DNA of 64,000 nucleotides from Breviolum minutum Mf 1.05b.01. Taxonomy: Eukaryota; Sar; Dinophyceae; Suessiales; Symbiodiniaceae. The position numbers and the translations under genes are program-made. This document shows positions 23,860 to 35,800 of the stretch, one piece after another (within the stretch, counting starts at the first letter, position 1; each line of letters begins with the position of its first letter). The stretch is from assembly GCA_000507305.1 (NCBI GenBank), contig DF239542.1, positions 1 through 64,000 on the forward strand, read 5' to 3'. The notes beneath the pieces were generated by a model. That model did not search any database and was not told the DNA's origin. It saw only the letters and a program-made list of their open reading frames with translations.

Positions 23860-26800
23860 GAGCACGTCTACTTCATTGATGAACGGGGCACTTGGGCTGA
23901 ATCTGGCAGCCCAACGGTTGTGACCGGACAAATCGGTCGGGTGGGGTCACTGATTTGGCACCGGGCACTGAGGTAAACGTGTGACTGGGAAAGGTGGTGT
24001 GGTGACACATCCGGCAACTCGGCGATAGCCTGTTTCTGCAGACGGAACAATCAAATAGCAGATTGTGCCTTTAATGCCACATGGAAGGCAGAGCAACTGT
24101 TTTCATAAGACACATGTACCAAACACATTCATCTTGTCTGTTACCGAGTCGTACGTCCACGTTTTTGTATGTGTCTCCAGTCTCCAGTAACACGACTGAA
24201 CATGATTGAAGTGTTTGAAGTCCTCAGGTAGCAAAGCTGGGAGAGCTCCCCCAAGTTCATGATGCACAACTTGTTGGAGTTGGCAATGTGTGCGAGCTTC
24301 TCACCTCAACTTGTCATGTCCAAATCCTTGAATTGTCCAGCTTTCCTGGACACCAATTAGACACCAATTGTCCTGAACATCCAGCACAAAATCTCGGAAG
24401 TCTGCGGATACTGGAATTCGTCGGAAGTGATTTCAAGATCCAGCTGAGGCTAGTTGTTGTTGACAATGCTGCAGTTCTGCACACCGTCAGAACACGATAC
24501 AAGAGAACTGATATCTACACCTTTGCCAGAACCTCAGAGACAGTTTCATATGATTCAAAGCAACAGCTTCTTTGGGCCAAGGTGTCCAAAATGCTCGTGG
24601 CGGTGAATCCCTTCAGGGAGCTTGCTGTTTACTCAAAGGACACTTTGCTCCAAGTCTTGATGTGATTTGATGTGATTGGGTGACAAGCTCTGAAGTTCTC
24701 CCTCTCAATCCTACATGTCCTACATAACTAGCCTAGTGGCCTAGTGGCCTAGTGCCTCAAATTGCAGCTCTTTACAACTTTGCTCGCTAAGGAAAATCTG
24801 ATGAGATATTTGGGAGCTTCGAGCACAATTGATGCTTGGATTTTGGTGTAACATTTCCTGTTTGGGAGCATTTAATTTGATGCAACTATACACATCCTGT
24901 TGTCGTGGACTTGATCAAGGATCTACCACCCCACATCTATGCGTTGGGTCTGCATGCAGTCAAGGCGCCTCCATTGTTTCTTCAAAGATTTGGAAAAAAC
25001 GCAAAAACTCTCTTGCACTGTCAGCTGTGTTTTCTTGCTGCAAAGTTTGACAGGGCCTTCAGCAGCATGGAGGAACCAGTCAGGCCATTTCTTAGTTTGA
25101 CCATTTCTGGAGCTCTGGGATGGATTGAAGTTCGTACGTACATGACATACTCATAGATATGCAGCACACAGGCAGACAAACAGACGGGAACAGCGCATGT
25201 TGCTTGCATTTTCCATTGGTAGGTGGTGTTGATTAGTGGCGAATCTGGCGCGGGCAAGACGGAGTCTGCGAAACTTGTGATGTCGTACATTTCCGAGGCA
25301 AATCGTTGTGAAGACGCCAAGCCTGATGTCTTGGGTAAACTTGTTTCGGTCTTGGTGCATTGGTGCCGCACAACAAAATGCTGGGAGGCACTTGGGAGCT
25401 CCCGAAACTTGCAGCGGCGGGACAGCAGGGGCTGAAAACCACTTGCTTCGTTGGTTGTACTCTGTTTTCTTGCCAGAAGATTTGCCATAAGATTGTGTCC
25501 TTGCATCAGCATACAGTTTTGTGTAAGCCGTAAGCAGCAGCAGCAGAAACGGTCCAAATTATAAAAACATTGAAAGGCAACGGTCCACAAGAGCTTCTCT
25601 TCTATTGGCTTGGAAAGCTTTCATCTTGATTCCCTGCATAACCTGCCCTTGGACGTGAGGACAGCAGGCCAAGATACTCAATATCCGCTCCAGATGCATC
25701 ACCAGGCAGTGCATAAATGTCGAATCTTTCATGGCAACCCCTATCATGCGCAGTGGTTGCACAGGCAAGCTCTCGAGACGCAAAAGCAGATACTCGGTGG
25801 TTGATCCAGCCAAACCCAGCATTCAGGCCGAAATGCAGAGATGCTTTGCACCAAACATTTGCAGTGATTCCTCTTGCAGGAATTGGACATATGATGTGTA
25901 TATGTATACAGCTCAAATCAGCCTTTCGTTTCACGAGCGGCAGCTGGCAGGACAAAATCATTCAGACGAATCCAATCTTGGAAGCCTTTGGCAATGCCAT
26001 GACTGCTTGGGTCTTGATTTGTACCAAAGAAATCCAGAACAAGTAAAGCGACGGCAGCATGGAAGCTTGTGTAGTGCCAATACCCAAGGTCAGGAACAAC
26101 AATTCTTCTCGCTTTGGCAAGTGGATTCTTGACCTGATTGCTTGCTTGTACAGAGTCCTATCAAAAAGTAGGGATATTGATGTCGAAAGTAGGGATGATG
26201 GATTTTGATTGATTTCTGTGGGGATTAATTTGTCTATTTCTGGTGGTTGTGAGTCCTCTTCCAGAGTTGCTGGCAGAGGATATATGCTTGGATCCCACCC
26301 GTCAAAAAGAAAGAATTGAAGAATTAAAGAGATATGATACGATACGATATGATATAATATGATACGATATGATATGATAGGATAGGATACGATATGATAT
26401 GACATGAAATGATGTCTATGATACAGGTTGGTAGGATAGAATCGAACGGAACAGAATATGATATTATATTATAGGATACAACATCAGGTACTATCGCACA
26501 GTGCGGGTTTTTTGATATGTGCGCGCACAACAGCCATCATCGTCCTTTCTCTTTGGGCCAAGGACTCAGATGATCATCTCTCCGAACATGGTGATTCAGG
26601 GATGCACCTTGCCCAAATGTCAGCAGAGTTTGGCTCTGAAAAAACAGCTAAAGCATGCTAAAGCAGCTTCTGGCCACCTAATGAGCTCTGCCTGTGAGGC
26701 TCTGTGACGGATTACCTTCTTGAGGTTACACGTGTTTGCGGATGTGGTGAGAAGGAGCAGTCAGCATGTAGATATATCAGTGTCGTAACAGCCATGCCTC

Positions 26801-29800
26801 TGCCAATTGCCATCCTGCCTTTGTATGCGATCAGGAGCGAAACTATCACATCTTCTTTCAATTGCTGCAAGCTAGAGAAGATCCACAGTTGAAAGACCTT
26901 GGGATTGGAGCACCCGAGGTTGGCTCCACACTTGAACTGGGCTGCTCAAACGAGTCACAAGAAAACCAGTTCTGAGACCCGCTCACAGGAATACAACTAC
27001 ATCAAGGGCTCCCAATTCTCTGCACCTGGTATCGATGATGCACGGTGTTTTGTGGAAGTGAAGGAGGCATTTGTCAGATCCTGGACATACACACCTGCAA
27101 AGTAGATGGCACCTGCCATTCTTTTATCAAAGGGCCATAACGGGCCGTACTAAACTAGCGACATTTGAGTGGCTAGCCAAGCACTTTGACCCTGGTACAG
27201 TGGTCTTCATAAAAGGAGTTCATGGGGCAGTGATATCAGTTGCAGAGTTGGTGGCAGGCCTTTCTGGCTCTTGAATTTAGTCCAGAGGCCCGTCCTTGAT
27301 AGCCATTTTGACTGGATTTGTGCAGATTTTCTGAAAGGAAGTCTCGGCAACTGCCAATTCTCTCCCGTCTTTATTCAGGTGCAGAAAGAGATCTTTAGGG
27401 TGGTGGTAGGTTTGCTTGCCAATCCCTTAGACTGGCTGTTCTTGTTCGTTCTACAGTTGCCTGTGCTTGGTAGTTTGGAGCAATTGGCCAAGCATTTCAA
27501 AGTTTTTGTGCTGACCTGCTTCAGGTGATTGGAAACATTGAGATTGCTGAGGGCGATGAAGCCGAGATCAAAGGAAGTTCCATGGAAGTTTACTCCCAAT
27601 ACTTTTTCCATATTGATTTGTCAAGGCTATTTCCCATTGGTGTTCTGTGATAATTTTTGCAGAACTTGAAAATCTGAGGAACCTTTTTCCACAAATGAGC
27701 ACAGTCACGCAGTGCTAAAAGTATTTGGCTGCACCCCACATGCAGGATCCGGAGTTGTGGAGAAGGCCAGCCAGCTGTTGGGCATAGATCCAGAGGTGGG
27801 GACCTGATCGGGTGTGACCAGGTGTGGCTCACTCCTGCTACTGTTGTTTCCTCCAGGCGCTCCAGAACATGATTCTCGTCCAACGCAGGAAAGTTGGCCC
27901 CGAGGCTTTGCTTCACATGAAGTTGTCATGATTTGCAGACATGGGCGGGGTGATTCGGGTGACTTCACGTGAAGTCCATCCAAAAGGTACTTTAGTAGGG
28001 AAATCTTGCAATACTGACAAATGACCACAATTCAATTGAAATATTCAAAGTCTCTCAGAATGTCTTCTCTTTAATGAGTGCTAATGAGTGAATGACCTTC
28101 ATGCCACCTTGTTCTGATTTCTGCAAGGTTGTGCACTCCAGAAGGACTTTGTGGGTCAAAAAATCCTTTATTGATCGGTGTCATCAGAGTCATCAGCTTG
28201 TCTTCCCGTTTGCTGTTTGTTGGAATGATTGGAGGTCAGAGTCATATACTCTATACTTTATGCTGTTGTCACTCATATGACGTGATGGAGTCAAAGTGAC
28301 TGAAGTCTTGCCATCGATCCATGGTTTCGGATTTGTGCGGGGTTCATGGTCTTGGTGGGCAGCCGGATCTGGAAATGTTTGATCTTAATTGCGGCGCTCT
28401 GAGATGCTGGCAGGAGCCCGGCGCAGGCAAAATCTGTACGGGATACTTTTGCCAGGAGCCAATATTTCTAGAGCTTTTTTTCGGACAGGTCTTGTGGCCT
28501 TGTGGTTTGCTTTACCCTTTAAACCGCCCATTTCGTCACCCATGCCAATTCGAGTGTGGAGCGATAGCACTCTCTGCAAACTCATTTTCTCCATTTCTTC
28601 TGGGCATTTTTCGAACCGGATCTCTTTCATGAAGCTTTTGACAGACGGATGTGCTAGACGCGGTTTTGTGCAGCAGAAATTGTGCAATGTGCCAGCTTGC
28701 CAGGATGTTGTATGGTCGAACCTTCAAATGGCTCATTGATGCTCCCTTAGTTTGAAGGGTAACTTTTTGTGATTGCTGCCTTGATAGGTTCTTGCATTTG
28801 AATGGTATATATATATATATATATCTAGTATATTCGTATTTTTTAATGGCATCGATGTCTACCATCACAAGTTGCTGATGCTATGAGGAAAAGATCAATG
28901 ACCGGCTTCGAGAGTCTTCAACTAGCCAAGTCCATCCCTCAGCTTGAGGTGTCAAACTCTTGTTTCTGGAATCAGTAGAGACAGCCTGGGGAGACGAAGA
29001 ATGCTCAAGTTACACCGCAAGTTATATATACATAGTGTATCTGATATCCTATACATATTACATCAGTACATATATTTTCCTAGAGCAGGATATTATACTA
29101 TAGTTTCAATTGTTTGATTCAGTTTACTTTTGAGGATACTTCAATTCATCGTTCTATATACTCCAAGATGGTTATACAAAAATGTGGAAACACACCATTC
29201 ATAAGCATCACAACTTTCAAGGACTGGATATGGGTGAAATTCTGCATGCAACATGATTGGTATTTTGAGGTAGACTCTGGTTGGGTCAAATTAGTTGGTG
29301 GGAATGACTCATAGCAGATAGGGGGAGAGAGCACCCCAAACGCCACGACTTAGTGGCTGGCTGAGCCCCCGTGGTTTTGACGTTTTTGGTGCGCATAAAA
29401 AACCAGGTCTTTTTGGGAGTGTTGGACATCGCCGGCTTTGAGAGCTTTGAGCACAACAGCCTGGAGCAGCTTGATCGCCAATTGTGACCGTTCACCGTTG
29501 ACGCTGCAAGCAACATAATATGAAGACCGCACGTACTGGTATCGTAATATAAATTATACATACAAACACGCACGTACTCGTAATTAATGTCATTTACCTA
29601 CAGTGTTTTCAGAAAGAAGCCTCCAGGTTTTGATTGAAAGATCGGAGCAATTCTTCATGTTTTTCCAAAGGCATAGTTATTTCTTTGAATTTGAGCTTCC
29701 GTTTTTCAAAAGTTTGCAATTTGACCCTTGCGTACGAGGCAGCTTTTTATCAATCTCAGCAATGAGATTTTGCAGAGTCACTTCAACCAGCACTTCTTCC

Positions 29801-32760
29801 GCATGGAGCTGCAGGCAAGGGCTCTGCATGTTGCAGCTTTGTTAGAGATTTGGATGGACATTTTGCATTTGCCGGACCGTGCAACTCTGAAGGAGTATGA
29901 AGCCGAGGGCGTCACAGTGGGGATTGATGTCAAATACCAGGAGAGCGATTGTAGAAACCAACCATCTTTTGAGATAGCTCTCCGTTTATATGACCTTCTA
30001 AAGTGGAGCTTTGCTTAGCAGAATGTTATCAAGGCACACATGCAGATGTTTCAGGCTCGGAAAATTTTGGAAAGACTGCAGGACAACTCGGACATTGTCA
30101 GTCTGATCAATGCCAAAGGGGGCATATTGTCCATTTTGGACGATGAGGCATGTTTTACGTGTTTGGATTGCAGGGATGCGTACTGAACCTGAACCATAGA
30201 TTGAAATGATCACTGTGATTAAAAAAGTCTCTTGGCGCAGGCTTTGATCCCCAAGACCACGGACCAGACTTTTGTATCAAAAGTCATCAAAAGCCATGGG
30301 AACCATGCCAGGCGAGGCTGCAAATCTGCCAGGTTTTTTCTTTCATGGAGGCTTTTTTTCCGGGAAATGTTTTCATGGCAGGATTATCAAGAGCAAGATG
30401 GGAGGCTGGGAATTTCAGTACTTGAGCAACTAAAGCCACAACTGGCATGAGTTGAAATGGCTGAGGTGCGGTGAAGTTTGGAATTAAGCAGCTTGGCTTC
30501 AAGACCCGATGCATGATGGGCTCACCTGAATACATTGATGCGTTGGCCAATTCCTTGGCATTAACAACAATTCCATAGATCCTAGGTCTGGTAAAAGCAG
30601 CTCAGCTTTTCTTGAAAGTTCCCAAATGAAAATGTATCTGTTTAGATTTAGATGAAACCCAAAGCACATCATGAACCCAAGTGGATATATGTTACGGGCA
30701 CAAGTAGGTTTTCTGCAAGCTTTTGAGGGCATCATTCTCACTATATAAGGCACTTTGCTGGAGAAGTCTCATATGAAGCATCTGCCTTTGGCCTGCATTT
30801 ATGAGGGCAAAGCGGTTCGTATCATGTCGTTCGCGTCCTGACGATCCACGACTTAGCCACTCATGTGTCCAGTCTCTCAGTACCTATGATTGTTGTGCTT
30901 GAGGGCTTCTTGGAGAAAAACATGGCGAAGCTGCCGGATGAGGTTCCGAGATCGGCAGCAAGCAGCGCATTCTTACCTAACAAATACAAATCATGTTTTC
31001 TTTTGGTCTCTTGTACTACCTATCAGACTTATCATGTACTTTCTCACAATCTTTCGAGTGAAAGCGTATTGCTTATAGGTGCATTCTGTCAGCTAAAGTA
31101 GTGTTGGAGGCGGCCGCTTTGCTAACCTCTTCATCATCTTCTCTGCTGGAGGTTTGTGTCAGATCTTTGTTGCTTTGATACAAAGCTGTGCAACTATTGC
31201 GGGGGAGTGCGGCTTTGTGCGGTGAGGAGATTGGCAAGAAGGTCACTGAAGAAGTGGAGACCGAGAGTCGTAGCAGAGGTCGAAAGGCCAGCCTGGTAGC
31301 ACGTTCACAGCACATCTCTCCCTCTCTCTCTCTCTCTTTCTACGATATAAATTCATGCAAGTTCTCTTGTTTCTTCCATTTGTTTTCGGATTTGGGACAT
31401 CCTGAATTTTTCTGCATTATTTTTGGTTGTATCGGAAAGCTGTTGTTCCAGCTCCAGTCCTTCAATCCATTCTGGACAGTGCTCGACAGGCCAAGACAGT
31501 GAGTTCAGGCTTTCGCCAGTCTTTGGAAGAGTTGATGCAGACAGCTCTGCCCTTGACACCTGATATGCCACCTGTAGCCCTGTGGGTTGGGATCCTCTCC
31601 GCTCCGATGATATTTTTGAGGTCAATTCTGCTGAGCCGCACTTTATCCGGTGCCTCAAGCCAAATGCAGCCAAGGTGCAGCAACTCTTTTGTTGCCCTAA
31701 GGACCGGTTGTGGCTTGTTTTGGAACTTTGAAAAACCTGTTCCCTGGAGAAGTGCAAGTGACATATTTCTATGTATATAGAGTATCATACAATTATACAC
31801 AACTACACAACTGTCATCTACATATAATACATACATGTAAATATAGATTTGACACTCAATCAGGCTGGTTCAAGCCAGTGTTCTGCCTTCTTCTTGCTAG
31901 GCTCCTGACAGCTTTGACTCCAAGTATCTTGGCAGAGTCCTTTTCTTTGTTGACATTCTGTGTTTTACCTTCCAAGAATGAAGGAGCTTCTGGCATGTCA
32001 GGTATACATACGAGCAGATGCTGTACAGTGGTATCTTTGAGGCAGTTCGAATCAGGCAATCTGGATTTCCAATGCGTTTGCTTCATGTGGGGAACTCAGA
32101 CTGATGTCACACGACTATGCTTCGGGTGCTTTTTTTTGGCTCCCCTTTTGACAGTCCAGGCCGAGTTCTTGGAGCGATATGGTAGGTTGATGCCCAAGGA
32201 GCAGTGGCCACAACTGGTTGGGCCAAGGCATTTCGGATGGTTCGAAGGAAGATGCATGAAACTGATTTCTGGATGCAAGATGACACTTCAAGGGACTGTG
32301 TAACGCAGGTTCGCTGAGTTTCCTGTGAAGATTTTCCACTTCCAACATTTGCATCCTTTTTCGTTTGGTTGGACGATTACGCACAAGGCAGGTGGAGCAG
32401 CCAGAGAAAGTGAAGCTACTAGTGGCTGTTGCAACCTCAGTGTCGCAAAATACAATTCCTGTTCGAAGCTACCTTTGCATCATTGAATTCCACGAGCAAC
32501 AAAAAGGCTCTTCGTGATCAGCTCACCATCGACTTGGAAGACAAGGGCCTAATCCTGGGCAACACAAAGGCTTCGCTTGAGTTGCAAATTCATTCAGCTG
32601 ACGAATATGTTTCAAACATGTTCAGACATTCAGAATCTTCCCAAACATGGGAAAGAATCGGAATGTGGCAGCTGTTGCAATCGCTTGGAGGTGCTGGGCA
32701 AAGCACTGACCATGAGTCTTTTGGAGGATCTCCGCCACAAGACGCTGCTCGCTCAGAAGC
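23860..32760 (+). CDS. Myosin heavy chain motor domain, about 30 exons
   Basis: The whole myosin head can be followed on the + strand. An N-terminal region (HVYFIDERGTWAESG at 23860; VAKLGELPQVHDAQ at 24229) precedes VLHTVRTRYKRTDIYTF, MLVAVNPFRELAVYS, LPPHIYALG, the P-loop LISGESGAGKTES, NPILEAFGNAMT, switch I VRNNNSSRFGKW, YLLEVTRVC, ERNYHIFFQLL, GIDDARCF, GNIEIAEGDEAEI, KASQLLGIDPE, SVRDTF, EKINDRL, switch II LDIAGFESFEHNSLEQ, LFINLSNEILQSHFN, EYEAEGV, LINAKGGILSILDDE, IPKTTDQTFVSKV, GFLEKNMAKLP, SSGFRQSLEELMQT, PHFIRCLKPN, LYSGIFEAVRIRQSGFP, AEFLERYGRL and LGNTK/VLGKALTMSLLEDLR. It would bind actin and hydrolyse ATP. The HYAG segment before GFLEKN was not located. Class cannot be assigned without a tree. 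Confidence 0.96.
24449..24524 (+). CDS. Myosin exon: VLHTVRTRYKRTDIYTF
   Basis: AG|G acceptor. The donor must be GC (GCCAGA) to join IYTF to VSKMLVAVNPF, the order every myosin has. The next exon is 24582-24653 (AG|G, GT donor). Confidence 0.85.
24920..24964 (+). CDS. Myosin exon: DLPPHIYALGLHAVK
   Basis: 45 nt in phase 0, AG|G acceptor and GC donor (GCGCCT). It is followed by the 30-nt exon 25054-25083 (GLQQHGGTSQ, GC donor GCCATT), which ends in the Gln that precedes the P-loop strand in many myosins. Confidence 0.85.
25224..25340 (+). CDS. Myosin exon: P-loop GESGAGKTES
   Basis: AG|G acceptor. The exon carries VVLISGESGAGKTESAKL and the following helix. The right boundary is uncertain because GA and GT donors between about 25322 and 25360 all keep the frame to the next exon (25951-26004, NPILEAFGNAMT). 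Confidence 0.9.
26099..26143 (+). CDS. Myosin exon: switch I NNNSSRFGKW
   Basis: Joining 25951-26004 to this exon requires the GC donor at 26005. The product then reads FGNAMTVRNNNSSRFGKW, exactly the family sequence. The 3' end (GC donor) is the best guess. Confidence 0.9.
26330..26475. repeat. GATAT/GATAC low-complexity repeat in a myosin intron
   Basis: A run of degenerate GATATGATAC units lies between the switch I exon and the exon at 26699-26748 (YLLEVTRVC). Confidence 0.9.
26835..26918 (+). CDS. Myosin exon: ERNYHIFFQLL
   Basis: 84 nt in phase 0. The preceding exon 26699-26748 must use a GA donor (GAGAAG) to give VCGCG followed by ERNYHIFFQLL. The next exon, 26989-27072, carries SAPGIDDARCF. 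Confidence 0.85.
29407..29465 (+). CDS. Myosin exon: switch II DIAGFE
   Basis: The exon reads FLGVLDIAGFESFEHNSLE. With the GC donor at 29466 it joins the exon starting at 29739 to give SLEQLFINLSNEILQ, matching the family. Exons 29893-29940 (GA donor) and 30082-30147 (GC donor) continue with EYEAEGV and LINAKGGILSILDDE. Confidence 0.92.
31490..31674 (+). CDS. Myosin exons: actin-binding and PHFIRCLKPN region
   Basis: Exon 31490-31543 (TVSSGFRQSLEELMQT, GC donor) and exon 31621-31674 (SAEPHFIRCLKPNAAK, GT donor) join in phase 0. They are preceded by the loop-2-like basic exon starting at 31227 (KKVTEEVETESRSR). Confidence 0.92.
32160..32760 (+). CDS. Myosin exons: converter
   Basis: Exon 32160-32216 (AEFLERYGRLMP), exon 32546-32569 (GLILGNTK, GC donor) and exon 32691 to about 32750 (VLGKALTMSLLEDLRHKTL) give the converter, with GNTK/VLG in place of GKTKVF. 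No IQ motif (IQxxxRGxxxR) is seen after it; tail repeats start 69 bases beyond 32760. Confidence 0.85.
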
Positions 32761-32828
32761 AGGCCTCCCGTTCGGACGAAGTTTGAAGCTTTATTGTGCC
32801 ACTTCCAGAATCTCGTTTTCAATGATAG

Positions 32829-35800
32829 GAGCAAGAAGCAGCAAGAGAAGAGCTTGAAAGGCTGGGAATGCATTGCATGACATTTTTCATTCATTTAAAT
32901 GTCTTAAGGCAGATCCGTTCGGCTAGCAGATTCGGATGCTCTTGGAATTACAGATTGCTGCACCAAACTTCAGGGCAATCAAAGCTCGCAATCCCGAAGT
33001 CTTGCTGAATGCTTTGGTGCAAGGCAAGACTCTCAGCTTGTGCCTAGGAACCGTTGATAGAAAGGATGTGAAGATAGGATTTTTGGACACTTTAAGATGT
33101 GGGTTCTGTTTGCCGGACATCTACAAAGATCATTGGATCCAGCAAAACCATTGGCATGGCACCCTGAGGTGAGTTTTTTCAATTGGACCAAGCCATCTTG
33201 GACGAAGGGAAAGAAGCACTTGCTCCTTGGTGTAGAGTGAAAAGTGCAGGGGCATGGTGAAGGGGCCTCTTGTTGGCGGAGTGTAAAGGAATAAGAATAA
33301 GATGCACAAGATTGTCTGAAAGAATGCCTCAAACATTCTGTGTTTTCACCACATTCTCGTGTGTCGATGTGACCACTTTCGAACATCCAAGGAACACGAG
33401 GCTGGACATACTTGCTACAACTTTGCAATGCTTTGTGGAATACTTTCCAAGACTTGCAGAGATGCTTCCATTCTCATCATTATGAACTTGAGGAGAAGCG
33501 TATGAAGATCATCAATGGTCTTCATGAAGCCATTAATCTGCGGGAAGTTCCTCGCATGGCCCTCAAGACTGCATGTAAGATTATGCTGCATATAGAGAAT
33601 AGATTTAGTGAAATGCAGCGATAGAAAACAGAAATAGACATTATTTAATATTGCCTGGCTGCCGTTGTTACCATGCACGAGGCCTGAGAGTAGTAATCAA
33701 GGAGGCCGAGCAATTTGGCCTGGAGCACCCCGATGACCTTGCGCTACTCGAGGCCTGTCCAGATGGACCAGTCTTTTGAATCAGTTCAAAGTTGTTGAAA
33801 GATCATCGACCGACATTTGTGAGCCGGACAGGAAGCTGTGGTAACCATGCAGAAGGAGCTTTGGCCACAAGCTCGTGCAGGGTTGACACAGGAGCGGTCC
33901 GAGTTGGAGATAGACTTGTGCTATACAGCCATATGTTAATAATTAATAACTAATAGATCTTTTGTTCTACATTGCTTGAATGATCCTTTTCAATACAACA
34001 CAGACACTTCACATCCTTTCAAAGAGGCCGTTGAATGCCGCGAAATCAAAAAGTTGCAAGATGCTTTGGAAGAGGCTGAACTTGTTGGCTCGAATCTTAG
34101 CTGACAGAACACACCCTTTGGCAGAAATCTCCAGAGATGGTTTTCTTTGGGCAGGTGAAAGCCCTGAAATGGTGATGCCAAAAGATATTTATTTTCAATA
34201 ATGTAAGTAGTGTCAGAGGAGATTTTGAGGTCATGGAAACAGTTTGAGTGCAAAGGATGGCCTGGCTATTTACATAACAGTTCCAGGCCCTAAGGTTTCC
34301 CCGCTTTTTGGGCCTGGAGAAGAGGGATTCAGTGCTTCAGGTCTTCCAGCAGAAGAGATGAAACCTGCAAGGCCAGCACGGTAAACAATTAGCTGAGTGA
34401 GAGAAGGATCTCAGCAAAAGTTTTGAGAAGTCTCTATTTGTGAAGGATTTTTTGTGCATTGCAAATCTATGTCAATGCAATATCAATTTTGGTTCCAGCA
34501 CCTTTTCCCATCGTTTTCTTCATTGGTGTGGCAAAACCAGCGAGGCAGATCTTACAGCAGGAGCAACGCAAGATCGCAGCAGTCGAAGGCCTCAAGGAAC
34601 CGCTACGACTCAGGGTGACTTGGCAGTGACCTGTGGTTTCCAACAGCTTTTTATTGTTTACCTTGGCTTGGGGAGATGGTCCAACTTGATGATCATATTT
34701 TTCGACTGAGTTGAAACCACTTATAGTTAATTAGAGTTTACCTTCCAGACCTGGAGTGCATGTCCAATTTGGATGGGCCGCCGGCAATAAGGACATCCCT
34801 GCAATGCAAGCAGCCATTGCAGAAGGGGAAGCTGCAGGCCTTGATGGTGATTTGCAAGAGATCAGGTGCGCCAAGGGATTGCAAAACCACCTAGGTATGT
34901 AAATCAATGGAAGTTGAAGAGAAGATACATGAAGATACTGTATGTGGAACCCTTAAATAAAGAGTTGCTGTGCAAGAGAAGCTTTCTGACCCTGAAATCA
35001 AACTTTTGGTTCTGGCCGAGCAATTTGAAATGGCAAAGGACTGTGCTTGCTCAAGAACAGCGAAAAGTGGCTGCTCGTATCTCGCACAAGAGCAGCGAAT
35101 CCTTTTTGGCTCTCGCAGTTTGCTTCACCATTTATTGGAAGAAACTTCGTTTCTGGCTTTTGGGTCGAGATAACCTGACAATTTGCTGTCCACTGGAAGA
35201 GATAATGCCCTCTGCACAAAATCTTGCTTTCTGTTGGATTTGTTTTTGTGGTGTCAAATCCATTTAGGGGAGCTTATTCCATTTTCTCCCGGAGCCGAGG
35301 CACAGCTTTGCAGAGTGCAATCAAGTCCCGCAAGGCTACGAGCCATGGCCAGTTTGCATTTTGATGACATAAATTCTACAGTAAATACGTGTATGATGTA
35401 TAAATACATTGTAAACATTTGTATCAACATATGATATATAGTGTGATTCATGATGTCACAGTATTGCAGTATTACATTCTTCACGAACAAAGGGTGCATC
35501 ATCACACTATGTTGCGCGTTCTCGAAGTCTAGGGTTTGGATGAGTCTCGATGCCAGGTGCCAGCATTACAGGCAGCATTGGAGGAAGCTGAAGATTGCCA
35601 GCTGGAAGGATCAGAGATCTACGAGGCAAAGGGGGGTTACCCATGCAGGTTGGATAGAAGACAAAAATGTGACATTTCTTCCGCAAAATATCCATATTTT
35701 GATCGATGCCTTTCACATCAAGACTGGTGGGTGATGCTGGGCGTCTTGTTGCTGTGGCAAGGCGAAACGCACCCTTGCAGATGAGCAGTCCAAAATGCAA

